Positions 16,695 to 25,789 of a stretch of 64,000 nt of DNA are shown here, piece by piece. Below the pieces are notes generated by a model, which did no database searches, had not been told where the DNA came from, and worked only from the letters and a program-made list of their open reading frames with translations. Position numbers and translations under genes: made by a program. How positions within the stretch are numbered: the stretch's first letter is position 1; each line of letters starts with the position of its first letter. Source of the stretch: an uncultured Selenomonadaceae bacterium (GTDB lineage Bacteria > Bacillota > Negativicutes > Selenomonadales > Selenomonadaceae); assembly GCA_905233135.1 (NCBI GenBank), contig CAJOCQ010000004.1:1-64000 (forward strand), in the 5' to 3' direction.

Positions 16695-19427
16695 TTATTT
16701 TTCTGCAACCAATTCTTGAATAGTTCCCCAATCCAATTTATTGGCGGCGTCTTTAATTTTTTTGTAGCGTTCCAATTCACTTTCAGGCAAGCTGTATTCT
16801 TCCAAAGACTGCAATACAAATTCTATCGTGTCAATGTCGAAAGTTGCCGCCGCGTCCTTCATTGCCTCATAAGCTTCAGCTAAAGCGTCTTCTTCAATCA
16901 GCGGTTTATCGGAATAATTTTCTTCTTCAACTTCAATCAGCGGCGAAAGTTTTTCAATATAACTGCGGTACAAATTCAAAAGCGGCGCGGTATCGTTTTT
17001 AATTTCGTCAATGTAGCCGTTATTGCCCGCGTCTTCCAACCTGCGCGCCCTGTCAGAAAGTTCACTTGCACCAATGACGCGCGCAGAACTTTTCAGCGCG
17101 TGCACTTTTGTTGTATAGTTTTGCCAATCTTCGGTAGTGTAATAGCCCTCAATTTCGTCAGCGGCGTCTGCAATAGAATTTGCAAAAACTTTAAGCGCGT
17201 CAAGGTATGATTCTTCGTCGCCGCAATGTTCCACGCCTTCGCGGGCGTTTAAGCCGTCAATTTGCGTCAACCATTCGGGCAGTTGCAAATTTTCTGCAGG
17301 CGTTTCTTCGACTGCGGAATTTTCGGCGGGCGCAGAAATTTTTTCGGGCGGCAAATATTTCATTATCATTTCTTCAAGCTTAATGCTGTTAATCGGCTTT
17401 GTCAGATAATCTTGAAAACCTGCCGCTATATATTGTTCACGCGCGCCGCTTATAGCATTCGCCGTCAAAGAAATAACTGGCGTATTTTTATTAATGTTAT
17501 CGGGAAGTTTTTTCATTTCCTGCAACGTTTCGACGCCGTCCATTTTGGGCATTCGGTGGTCTAAGAAAATTATATCGTAATGATTTTTTTCAACGAGTTT
17601 CAAACATTCAAAGCCGCTTTCTGCAGTATCAATTTGAATTTTTGTTTGTTTCAACAGTCCTTTGACAACGGTTAAATTCATAACTGTATCATCAACGATT
17701 AAAATTTTGGCGGCGGGCGCGGTAAATTTTTCGTGGTATTCTTTATGATTTTGGAGGGAGCGGCGGTAATTTTCGGAAAAATCGCCCATTGGCTCGGCTT
17801 TAATAATTTTCTGTTCAATGTCAAATGAAAAAGTCGAGCCTTGCCCGTAAACACTTTCAACGCGCAATTTTGTTCCCATCATTTCCAAAAGGCGTTGCGT
17901 GATATTCATACCTAAGCCCGTGCCTTCGATAGTGCGATTGCGTTTTTCTTCGATACGTTCAAACGCGCTGAAAAGTTTTGCAATATCTTCCTGCTTAATT
18001 CCAATGCCTGTATCTTTGACGCTGAAACGAATTTTTATAGTATCGCCTGTCGTTCTGATAGGGTCAACGCGCAAAACTACAAAGCCCTGCTCGGTGTATT
18101 TTACGGCGTTGGTAAGAATATTTGTAACAACTTGTTTAATTCGTATTTCGTCGCCGAAAAGCATTGTAGGGAGGTTTTTATCTGCAACAACCATAAATTG
18201 CAAGCCCTTATTTTCGGCGCGTTTCTGAATCATATTAACAAGGTCATTGAGCAGGGACGCCAATTCATATTCGACGGGAATAATTTCCATTTTGCCCGCT
18301 TCAATCTTTGAAAAATCCAAAATGTCATTAACGATACTCAAAAGATTATTGCCCGCGCTTTTAACGTTTTCGGCGTATTCCAAAATTGTATCGTTCCTGC
18401 TTTCGCGCAGAATCATTTCATTCATTCCCAAAATTGCGTTAATGGGCGTACGGATTTCGTGACTCATATTGGACAAAAATTCGCTTTTAGTTTGGCTTGC
18501 TTGAAGTGCGGCATCTTTTGCAAGTTGCAATTTTTTATTTTCCGCGTCTTGAATTGCAACGCGCGCCAAAATAATTAAAATTACGCAAGCCAACATTACT
18601 GCCACGATTAAAACTATATGAACATATTCAATACCGATTGCGACAACTTCGCGCGTTACCATACCGAAAATAACTAATTGGTCGTTGTAAAGTTTTTGCC
18701 CGAAGCACATAAATTTTTGCCCGTTGTGTTCAAATTCTCTGACGCCGTTACCGTTTTGAGTAATTTCTTGAACAAGTTCGTTTGTAAATTCCCCTGTAAA
18801 TTCGGGCGTTTTAAAAAGTTCATCGTACATTTCATTATTTTTGCCCGCGTCAGAAATTTCCAGCCATTCGCCCCGAAAATTTGCAAGCGTAATTCTGCTC
18901 AAACCGTTATAACTTACAATTTTAAAAAGTTCGATCGTACCTTCTTTGGGAAAATGCTGATAGAGCGCACAAGTTTCGCCGTTAATTTTTACGGGTACTG
19001 CGAAAATTATTCCTTCTTCTGCGCGGTAATAAACAACATCTTCGCCCTTAAAAACATTTTCTATAGCCAAAAATTCTTCCCAAGACAAATCTTTAGAATT
19101 TTCGCCGGAAGTCAAAGGCAAACCGTTTTCGCGTATGATACCGGATTTATAAGCTTTTTCACGAAAAGCTCCGGCTATTGTGACAAAATTTTCTACAGGC
19201 AATTTGCCTTGTTCAATCATATTTGCTATAACGTGCAATTCGCGCAGATTTCGGTTTATATTGTGTTCGACGGAATATGCAACCGTGCCGATATGGCGCA
19301 AAACATTTTCTTCAATGACGCCGTTAATTTTGTTTAAAAATTGAAAGTGAATGAAATATCCTATTGCGCAAAGGACGGCGGCGAGAATTACAAATTCTAA
19401 AAAAATTTTCTTATTAAATTTTTGCAT
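16695..19427 (-). CDS. hybrid sensor histidine kinase (HisKA-HATPase-REC-HPt)
   Basis: A 910-residue membrane kinase. Helix 1 spans about residues 9-28, an extracytoplasmic sensor region runs to about 268, and helix 2 spans 269-293. The HisKA domain has phospho-acceptor His323 in SHEIRTP. The HATPase domain follows with DTGIGI and GTGLGM boxes, then a receiver with Asp623 in FLDHRMP, then an HPt domain with His776 in HALKSS. This is the BarA/ArcB type of full phosphorelay. The likely output is the CitB-type regulator downstream on the same strand. The extracytoplasmic part has no close match I can name. The 3' end lies beyond element copy B from the regulator. Confidence 0.9.
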   Translation of the reverse strand: MQKFNKKIFLEFVILAAVLCAIGYFIHFQFLNKINGVIEENVLRHIGTVAYSVEHNINRNLRELHVIANMIEQGKLPVENFVTIAGAFREKAYKSGIIRENGLPLTSGENSKDLSWEEFLAIENVFKGEDVVYYRAEEGIIFAVPVKINGETCALYQHFPKEGTIELFKIVSYNGLSRITLANFRGEWLEISDAGKNNEMYDELFKTPEFTGEFTNELVQEITQNGNGVREFEHNGQKFMCFGQKLYNDQLVIFGMVTREVVAIGIEYVHIVLIVAVMLACVILIILARVAIQDAENKKLQLAKDAALQASQTKSEFLSNMSHEIRTPINAILGMNEMILRESRNDTILEYAENVKSAGNNLLSIVNDILDFSKIEAGKMEIIPVEYELASLLNDLVNMIQKRAENKGLQFMVVADKNLPTMLFGDEIRIKQVVTNILTNAVKYTEQGFVVLRVDPIRTTGDTIKIRFSVKDTGIGIKQEDIAKLFSAFERIEEKRNRTIEGTGLGMNITQRLLEMMGTKLRVESVYGQGSTFSFDIEQKIIKAEPMGDFSENYRRSLQNHKEYHEKFTAPAAKILIVDDTVMNLTVVKGLLKQTKIQIDTAESGFECLKLVEKNHYDIIFLDHRMPKMDGVETLQEMKKLPDNINKNTPVISLTANAISGAREQYIAAGFQDYLTKPINSIKLEEMIMKYLPPEKISAPAENSAVEETPAENLQLPEWLTQIDGLNAREGVEHCGDEESYLDALKVFANSIADAADEIEGYYTTEDWQNYTTKVHALKSSARVIGASELSDRARRLEDAGNNGYIDEIKNDTAPLLNLYRSYIEKLSPLIEVEEENYSDKPLIEEDALAEAYEAMKDAAATFDIDTIEFVLQSLEEYSLPESELERYKKIKDAANKLDWGTIQELVAEK

Positions 19428-20386
19428 TAATAATAACCGCCTTCGTCCAAAAATTGGCAGTACTGTTTTACAGCATCATTAATATTTGTAAAGCCGCCGT
19501 CGTAACCTGCGCTAAAAAGTTTCCTTGTGTCGGCTTGAGTGAAACTTTGATATTTGCCCTGCAACGTTTCGGGGAAATCGATATATTCAATTTTGCCCTT
19601 GCCGAGCGCGGAAATTACAGCCTGCGCGACGGCGTTAAAAGTTGTAGCAGTACCTGTACCGCAGTTATAAACGCCGTTTTCAATGTCATTTTCCCAACAC
19701 CAAAGATTAACTTTCGCCACGTCCTTAACAAAAATAAAATCCCTGCGTTGTTCGCCGTCTTTGTAGCCGTCAGTTCCCTTGAAAAGTTTTATGACGCCCG
19801 TTTCTTTAATTTGCTTGTACATTTGATAGGCTATTGAAGCCATTCTGCCCTTATGAAATTCCTGCGGACCAAAAACATTGAAGTAACGCAGGCCTATAAT
19901 TTTATTGTCAATTTCATCAAGATTTTGTCTGACGTACCTGTCAAAGAGCAACTTTGAAAAGGCGTAGGGATTCAAAGCATTTTCGCAAGTTTCATTTTCG
20001 GTAAAGCCGTTATCGCCGTTGCCGTAAGTTGACGCGCTGGAGGCGTAAATTAAATTAACTTCATTATCTGCGCAGAAATTAAAAATTGTCTTCGAGTATT
20101 CGTAATTGGTTTTAATCATATAATTAACGTCATATTCCATAGTGTCGGAGCACGCGCCTTCGTGGAAAATAACTTCAATGTTAAAATCGTCAAATTCGCC
20201 TTCGATAACAGATTTCAAAAAATCTTCGCGGTGAACATAATCGTAAAATTTTAAGCCGATTAGATTTTTGTACTTTTCGCCCTTGCCGAGATTATCTACA
20301 ATCAAAATATCACTGCGCCCGCGTTCATTCAACGCCTTAACAATGTTACTTCCAATAAAACCTGCGCCGCCTGTTACTATAATCAT
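19427..20386 (-). CDS. hldD: ADP-L-glycero-D-manno-heptose 6-epimerase
   Basis: A short-chain dehydrogenase of 319 residues that converts ADP-D,D-heptose to ADP-L,D-heptose for LPS inner core. It shows the N-terminal GGAGFIGSNIVKALNERG NAD(P) motif (6-23), EGACSDT (near 76), the YPFSK-type catalytic motif as YAFSKLLFD (near 142-150), and RYFNVFGPQEFHKGRMAS. The assignment to HldD rather than another epimerase rests on those last segments. Its stop overlaps the first base of the kinase start at 19427, so the hybrid kinase gene may be co-transcribed. Confidence 0.93.
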   Translation of the reverse strand: MIIVTGGAGFIGSNIVKALNERGRSDILIVDNLGKGEKYKNLIGLKFYDYVHREDFLKSVIEGEFDDFNIEVIFHEGACSDTMEYDVNYMIKTNYEYSKTIFNFCADNEVNLIYASSASTYGNGDNGFTENETCENALNPYAFSKLLFDRYVRQNLDEIDNKIIGLRYFNVFGPQEFHKGRMASIAYQMYKQIKETGVIKLFKGTDGYKDGEQRRDFIFVKDVAKVNLWCWENDIENGVYNCGTGTATTFNAVAQAVISALGKGKIEYIDFPETLQGKYQSFTQADTRKLFSAGYDGGFTNINDAVKQYCQFLDEGGYY

Positions 20387-20490
20387 TTTTTTCAGCCTCC
20401 AAAATTTTTTTAGTTTTAATAAGTATATTTTTTAAATGTACTTTCTTTTTTTGAAAAAAGAAAAAAAGTACCAAAGAAAGAAAAACTTCT

Positions 20491-20606
20491 CGCCCGTCAG
20501 GGCCACTCGGTTTCGATACGTCCTTAGTAACTGGCGGCCCCCTTTGGGGCCTCTATTTTTTCCTACGCTCGTAAAAAAGGTCAAGCTGCGGCTTTAGTGA
20601 CGAGCG
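20491..20606 (+). repeat. 117-bp palindromic element, copy C
   Basis: Starts CGCCCGTCA and ends TGACGAGCG, with the GGCCCC/GGGGCC stem at the centre. A GTACTTTCTTTTTTT/AAAAAAAGTAC hairpin flanks it at 20438-20471. It separates hldD from the heptose kinase gene of the same LPS cluster. Confidence 0.83.
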
Positions 20607-20657
20607 GATATTACATTAGCGAGTTGCAATTTTCTTTCAGCAAAAAAATTTTCAAAA

Positions 20658-21635
20658 TTAATTTAAAGCAGTCAACAATTCTGCACGGCTGACAGCGTAA
20701 GTACCGACTTTTGAAACAACAACGCCCGCCGCAGTATTCGCCAAATATGCCGCCGCCGCCGCGTCAATTTTGCCCGCCAAGCCCAATGTAAAAACTGAAA
20801 TAACCGTATCGCCCGCGCCCGAAACGTCAAATACTTCCTGCGTTTTTGCGGGAATATGAGAAATTTTTCCGCCGTCAATGACGCTTAAACCTTTTGCCGA
20901 GCGCGTAACAATTAAGCCGCTTAAATTAAATTTTTCGATGACGCCGCGCGCCGCCTTTTCAATTTCCGAATCGTCATTTGAAATTTTTTTCGGCAGGATG
21001 TCATTCAGTTCTTTTAAATTCGGTGTGATAAAATTTGCGCCGCTGTACTTTGTCCAATCGTCGCCCTTCGGGTCAACCGTCACAATTTTATTTTGTTCGT
21101 GGCACTTTTGTATAATCGTTTGGCAAATTTTTTCTGTACAAATTCCCTTGCCGTAATCTGAAATTATCACGGCGTCAACGTTTTTAATTTGTGCCGAAAT
21201 GTTCAACAAAAGTTTTTCGGCGTCTTCGTCAGAAATTTCTTTGCTGTCTTCAAAGTCAAGCCGTAACATTTGCTGATGTCCGCTGATAATTCTGATTTTT
21301 GTTGTAGTAGGTTTTTCGTTGGTGCGCATTACGCCCAAAATATCCACGCCGCGCGAAATTAATTTTTCAATCAAAGTATCGCCGTGATTTTCTGTACCAA
21401 TCTGCGCGATAAGCGAAGTATGACAGCCGAGCAAAGAAAGATTGTGCGCAACATTCGCTGCGCCGCCGAGAGTTTCTTTAATTTTTGTAACGCGGTTAAT
21501 CGGCACGGGTGCTTCAGGCGAAATTCGATTTACTTCGCCGAAATAATATTTATCCAACATTGCGTCGCCGACAACCAACACGCGGCATTTAGTAACGTCA
21601 TTTTCTATAAAATTTTTTAAAGTTTCGTGATTCAA
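20658..21635 (-). CDS. rfaE1: D-glycero-beta-D-manno-heptose-7-phosphate kinase
   Basis: A PfkB-family kinase of 325 residues. Motifs are VVGDAMLDKYYFGEVNRISPEAPVP (near 21-45), ETLGGAANVAHNL (near 55), VIISDYGKG (near 155) and the catalytic DVSGAGDTVISVF (near 263). The DYGKG and SPEAPVP segments are the classical RfaE1 set, so this is the better candidate for the true heptose kinase of the two in the window. The start is TTG at 21635; its TTGA overlaps the stop of the heptosyltransferase gene, and GGAGGAGGG lies just upstream. Confidence 0.92.
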   Translation of the reverse strand: MNHETLKNFIENDVTKCRVLVVGDAMLDKYYFGEVNRISPEAPVPINRVTKIKETLGGAANVAHNLSLLGCHTSLIAQIGTENHGDTLIEKLISRGVDILGVMRTNEKPTTTKIRIISGHQQMLRLDFEDSKEISDEDAEKLLLNISAQIKNVDAVIISDYGKGICTEKICQTIIQKCHEQNKIVTVDPKGDDWTKYSGANFITPNLKELNDILPKKISNDDSEIEKAARGVIEKFNLSGLIVTRSAKGLSVIDGGKISHIPAKTQEVFDVSGAGDTVISVFTLGLAGKIDAAAAAYLANTAAGVVVSKVGTYAVSRAELLTALN

Positions 21636-22750
21636 AAATTTCCCTCCTCCAGTTCTATAACGCGGCACTGATATTTACCGTAAACGCGCAAAATTTCTTG
21701 CGCGGGGTGTCCGTATTCCGCCAAAATTTCGTCAACATATTTCATAACAATTTCAACGGGAATTTTTTTCATACATTCCATATTTTCCGCGCCTTTTTTT
21801 GGGCAAATATGCTTGCCGCAAGGGTGGCAACTTACGGGCGTTTTAATCAAAATATCTTTTGCGTCGTAAGGATAAAAGCCCGGCACGGGCGACGCGCCAA
21901 ACATTGTTACAATCGGAATATTTCTTGCAACGCCAATATGCATTGGTCCAGAATCTGTCGTCAACATTAAAACGCAATTATCCAAAAAGCCCGCAACTTC
22001 CGCCAAAGTCAATTCACCCGTAAAAATTTTAACCAACGAAGAATTTTTTTGCTGCATTTTTTCAACGCACGCGGCAACAATTTTTTTATCCATACCGCCG
22101 CCCAAAAATGCCACGCCGTAACCGCGCTCAATTAAAATATCCGCGCACTTTGCAAAATAATCGTCCAGCCAGCGTTTTGTATGCCAACTCGCGCCAATGT
22201 TAAACGCTATAACTTTTGTGCCGTCAGAAAAATTATCGTGAAAAATTTTATCGGCGTTGCTTTTTGAATTTTCGTCAATCCACATTTCCACGCCGCCGTC
22301 GTCAAAATTGGTAATGCCGAGTGCGCCGCTCAAAACGTCGAAATGCGAATGTATCTGATGTTCAACGGCTTTTAAATTCGGAAAAACTTTTGTAAACAGA
22401 AAAGAAAATCCCGGCTTTGAATAGCCGAAAATTTTTTTTGCGCCGCTGAAAGCTGCAAGCGCGGACGCTCTCTCGTTCCTGTGCAAATTTATTACCAAAT
22501 CGAATTTTTTTGCGCGAATTTTTTTTACAAATTTTATAAAGTTGGGAACTGTATCGTCCGCGCCCTTTTTGTCGATTAGCAGACACTCGTTGATATTTTT
22601 GTTGTACTGCACAAGGTCAGCCAATTTTTTATCCGCCAAAAGTGCAATGTGCGCGTTGGGATAATTCGCCCGCAATGTTCGTAAAACAGGCGTTACCAAT
22701 AGCAAGTCGCCGATGTGCATTAAATTTATTACCAAAATTTTTTTATACAA
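21632..22750 (-). CDS. glycosyltransferase family 9, LPS heptosyltransferase
   Basis: A GT-B enzyme of 372 residues. The N-terminal LVINLMHIGDLLLVTPVLRTLR pattern, GASWHTKRW near residue 190, and TTDSGPMHIGVARNIPIVTMFG (near 266-287) identify the ADP-heptose:LPS heptosyltransferase family (WaaC/WaaF/RfaQ). A Cys-rich segment near the end (CHPCGKHICP) is seen in several Negativicute members. The start is TTG at 22750 after GGAGAG. It is translationally coupled to rfaE1 and forms an LPS-core operon with hldD. Confidence 0.9.
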   Translation of the reverse strand: MYKKILVINLMHIGDLLLVTPVLRTLRANYPNAHIALLADKKLADLVQYNKNINECLLIDKKGADDTVPNFIKFVKKIRAKKFDLVINLHRNERASALAAFSGAKKIFGYSKPGFSFLFTKVFPNLKAVEHQIHSHFDVLSGALGITNFDDGGVEMWIDENSKSNADKIFHDNFSDGTKVIAFNIGASWHTKRWLDDYFAKCADILIERGYGVAFLGGGMDKKIVAACVEKMQQKNSSLVKIFTGELTLAEVAGFLDNCVLMLTTDSGPMHIGVARNIPIVTMFGASPVPGFYPYDAKDILIKTPVSCHPCGKHICPKKGAENMECMKKIPVEIVMKYVDEILAEYGHPAQEILRVYGKYQCRVIELEEGNF

Positions 22751-22798
22751 ATTAACTCTCTCCAAAAAAATTACTTTAACAAGTTAATTCAATTTGCC

Positions 22799-22824
22799 AA
22801 AAAAAAATCCTGTCAATTCGACAG
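22799..22824 (-). terminator. terminator of the MATE-fusion transcript
   Basis: On the minus strand CCTGTC pairs with GACAGG, followed by a T-rich run (plus-strand A run at 22799-22806). Confidence 0.75.
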
Positions 22825-22829
22825 GTTTT

Positions 22830-24569
22830 TCAAATTTCAATTACAGTTTGATTCAAGCCCAAAATTCTGTTGTACTCGATTTTTTTCGCTAACGCCTTCA
22901 GCAAAATAATTCCGTTCGTTGCAAAATCTTCTTCGGGTTGGTAAGTGACAGGGTTAAAAATTTTGCCGTTGTCGCGCAGCAGTATCAACAAATTTTTTTC
23001 GTGCGTTACGCCAATTCTTATATCAACATTTACAGTTTTACCGGCGGCTACTTTTTCTATGTTCAAAATCATTTCCTCAAGTGCAACGCCGACTTTTAGT
23101 GCGCTGATGTGTTCGATTGAATTATTTTTCAGCACTTTAATTGATTCTGCAGAAACTTTGACGGAGTTTTCTGTAGTTGCTTTAATTGAAACATCGTACA
23201 AAATTTCAGTATTTTTCTTTGGAATCAGAAAAATATCTGCGCCGCAAAATTTTTTTACGTAAATAATTAAAATTATGAACGAAATAATTTCAGTAACGCC
23301 GAAAGAAAGCCAAACGCCGTTGACGCCGAAAATTTTTGACATGATAAACACGGCGGGCAAAATTATTAAAAATCCTTCGACAACTGAGGCAAGCGTCGCC
23401 GCCTTGCGTTGCTTAATCACGGAATAATAATTTATTATAACGACAAAAAAAGCTACGCCGATTAAACTCGGTACAAATAATCTTAACGCCTCCGCGCCGC
23501 TTTCCAACGCGCTTGCAGGCACGTTGTAGATATTTAAAATTTTCTGCGGCGAAACAAAGATAAACGCTACAAAGAAAATTACTAACAGCAGTGCAACTTT
23601 CAAAACTTGTTTCAACATTTGACGCACGCCTAAAAAATCTTTTTCGCCGAAAAGCATCCCGATTATTGGCATTGAAGAATCACAACACGCGCCGACAAGT
23701 ACGCCCAAAACCGAAATGCACGCAATGCAAATCGAATACATTACTATTGACGACGCGTCGCTCAATTCGCCGAGCACTTGGTAAATTGTCCAAACTTTCA
23801 GCGTTGCCAAAATCAGCGCGATAAAGCCGGGAAATCCCGTTTTGCAAATTAAAATTATCTGCTCAAAAAGTTTTTTCAGCCCGTACCGAAAAATATTTAT
23901 AAAGCGGCGTTTTCTTTCTTTGAAAAAGCCGTAGCTGATTAACATATAAGTAAAGCAGACAATATCGCTAATAATTAACGCCACGCCCGCGCCGTAAATT
24001 CCAAGCGGGATATAGCCGACAAAAATTATCGTCAAAACAAAACTTAAAACTTGTTGGATAACGGCACTGCGGCTGATTATTTTCGCCAAGCCTTCGACGC
24101 GCAAAAGGTTTCTAAAAACAATTATACAAACCATTAACGCCGTACGGTAAATAAAAATTGACAGATAAATTTCAATGTAGCCCTGCAGTTCTTCTTCGGT
24201 CGAAAGAATTTTTGAAATTTCCGCGTTGAACGGCGCGAGCAAAACTATAAAAAAAGCGCAGATTAATCCCAGCGTCAAAACAATGCTGTAAATATAATCT
24301 GCCTTATCATTTTCGCGTGCGCCTGCTGCAACTGCAATCATTCCTGCGGCTCCAAGCGAAATTAAAAGAGCCAATGAGTTTGACGCCTGATTCAGCGGAA
24401 TGCAAGCATAAATACTCGCCATTGCAAGCGGGTCAATTAAATTTCCTACAATTATACCGTTAATGACGTTGCCTAGATAAATTGACGCCGTCGCAAGAAT
24501 TGTCGAGAAAAAAAGTTCTGCAAATTTTTTATTGACAAGCGCACTGCTTTTTTTGAATGCAAATTCCAT
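22830..24569 (-). CDS. MATE-family transporter fused to a HATPase_c_2-like ATP-binding domain
   Basis: A 579-residue fusion. Residues 1 to about 445 form a 12-helix MATE-type exporter, with paired halves starting FAELFFSTILATASIYLGNVI and LICKTGFPGFIALILATLK. Residues about 460-579 are soluble and look like an anti-sigma/histidine-kinase ATPase domain: an N-box-like EEMILNIE, a G1-like LLRDNGKIFNP, a G2-like NGIILLKALAKKIEYN and the closing strand TVIEI. The MATE part would export a cationic or lipid-like substrate. The ATPase-like part has no nearby partner to explain it. It begins 1 base after the methyltransferase stop, so the genes are coupled. Confidence 0.8.
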   Translation of the reverse strand: MEFAFKKSSALVNKKFAELFFSTILATASIYLGNVINGIIVGNLIDPLAMASIYACIPLNQASNSLALLISLGAAGMIAVAAGARENDKADYIYSIVLTLGLICAFFIVLLAPFNAEISKILSTEEELQGYIEIYLSIFIYRTALMVCIIVFRNLLRVEGLAKIISRSAVIQQVLSFVLTIIFVGYIPLGIYGAGVALIISDIVCFTYMLISYGFFKERKRRFINIFRYGLKKLFEQIILICKTGFPGFIALILATLKVWTIYQVLGELSDASSIVMYSICIACISVLGVLVGACCDSSMPIIGMLFGEKDFLGVRQMLKQVLKVALLLVIFFVAFIFVSPQKILNIYNVPASALESGAEALRLFVPSLIGVAFFVVIINYYSVIKQRKAATLASVVEGFLIILPAVFIMSKIFGVNGVWLSFGVTEIISFIILIIYVKKFCGADIFLIPKKNTEILYDVSIKATTENSVKVSAESIKVLKNNSIEHISALKVGVALEEMILNIEKVAAGKTVNVDIRIGVTHEKNLLILLRDNGKIFNPVTYQPEEDFATNGIILLKALAKKIEYNRILGLNQTVIEI

Positions 24570-24570
24570 T

Positions 24571-25412
24571 TTATTTCCTGTACGGTTTAACTTTCCAATA
24601 ATCTATAAAGTCATCTTTTAAAATCCAAGTGCCGGAAAGTTTTTCTTTGACTTCGTTTAATTTTTGCCAAGCTTCCTCATTTCTGAAGAAAAGCCACATT
24701 TGCGCCTCGACGTTGTACGCGCAATGCTTGAAATTATTTTTTTGGAAGACAATCGACATTGCTTTATTAGTCCAAAGTGTACAATGCACGGGAACCGCCA
24801 AAAGGTAAAACCATTCGGGGTCTTGCGGCACTTCTTCACAAATCAAAGTATGAAGTCCCATAATTCCGTCAGGCTTTATCAGGTTAATAATATTGTCAAC
24901 TTCGCCCTTGTTGCCAAATAAATGTTCAAATACTGACGTTGAAAGAAGAAAATCAAAAGTTTTTGGCGTAACTTCTTCTTGCGTCAAATAATTTTCGTCC
25001 AGCGGCTCTATATAGGCGTCAAATTTTTTCAGCCAAACTTTTTCAAGCTTGCCGTTAATTTGATTGGCGAGTGCGCCGTCGCACGCGCCGTAGTCAATCG
25101 TGCGCCAATCGTATTTGAAAACGCCGTTGTGCAACAATTCAACAAACATATTCGCCTGCGCGTCATGCCGCGTCGAATATTTCGGGTTAATTTCTTCAAA
25201 TTTCAAAACGCCGTAAAAATATAAATCTTTGTGCGAGTTGTAGTTAAATTCGCTCCAGTCTTCGTGAGACATTTCGTAAAGCGTTTTTGAAACAGTGAGC
25301 CCGCAATGTTCGCAGCGCACATACTCAAAAGTATCAAGGTCGCGCAGATATTTTACGGCAATTTTTTTGTAAAGTACGGTTGCATTTCGCCGCCGCAAAC
25401 AAAACATTTCAT
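24571..25412 (-). pseudogene. class I SAM-dependent methyltransferase, frameshifted near the 5' end
   Basis: The gene should start at ATG 25412 behind TAGGAGGAA, reading MKCFVCGGEMQPYFTKK, the first half of a zinc ribbon. That frame stops after 19 codons. The rest (YVRCEHCGL, the second Cys pair, then DYGACDGALANQ for SAM binding and FEHLFGNKGEVDNIINLIKPDG) continues in another frame. Adding one A to the A7 run (plus-strand T run 25362-25368) restores one continuous protein. An alternative ATG at 25407 keeps the main domain but loses the first Cys pair. This is a recent indel, transcriptional slippage or a sequencing error. Such ribbon-methyltransferases often modify nucleotide sugars or glycans. 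Confidence 0.75.
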
Positions 25413-25426
25413 AAAAATTCTTCCTC

Positions 25427-25552
25427 CTACAATTTTTCAGGAGGTAAACAAATTAAATTGCGCAAATCGACAAGCGCGGAGGCTATTGACATTCCGACGC
25501 CGAAGCCGCTAAGCAATGACAATTCGCCTTGCATTTCCGAAATTAAAAGCAT
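25427..25552 (-). pseudogene. KAS III C-terminal remnant
   Basis: A 41-codon frame whose ATG overlaps the stop of the preceding ACP gene (TAATG). Its product contains LSLLSGFGVGMSIASALVDL, the closing strand and helix of 3-oxoacyl-ACP synthase III. The catalytic body (Cys-His-Asn) is absent. It is best explained as the tail of a third KAS III gene left after an internal deletion next to the ACP. Confidence 0.6.
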
Positions 25553-25776
25553 TATTTTCCCTCGACAATAGCAAATAAATCTTGTACGGTTTTTGCAGTT
25601 TTAATTTGTTCGGGCAATACTTTTGCAGTTGGAAAGTTGACGCTGCAGAACGAAAAAAAAGAAACCATACTTACAGAATCCCATTCCGGCACGTCTTCCA
25701 ATTTTGTTTCTAGCTTCAATTTTTCTTCAGTTTCCATTATGTCTTCAAGCGTTTCCAAAAATTTTTCGACTGTCAT
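25552..25776 (-). CDS. acyl carrier protein-like protein
   Basis: A 74-residue acidic helical protein with the phosphopantetheine attachment pattern WDSVSMVSF near residues 32-40 (Ser34 is the probable attachment site). It would be charged by the AcpS encoded at 46442. It follows the NeuD-like gene by 13 bases with AAGGAGTG ahead of the ATG. The second helix region (FFSFCSVNFPTAKV) is more hydrophobic than in the fatty-acid ACP, suggesting a specialised carrier. Confidence 0.8.
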   Translation of the reverse strand: MTVEKFLETLEDIMETEEKLKLETKLEDVPEWDSVSMVSFFSFCSVNFPTAKVLPEQIKTAKTVQDLFAIVEGK

Positions 25777-25789
25777 AAAAATTCACTCC

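Noticed and set aside
24571-25407. Programmed ribosomal frameshifting in the methyltransferase
   Set aside because: There is an A7 run but no clear downstream pseudoknot or internal Shine-Dalgarno stimulator, and neighbouring genes show ordinary decay.
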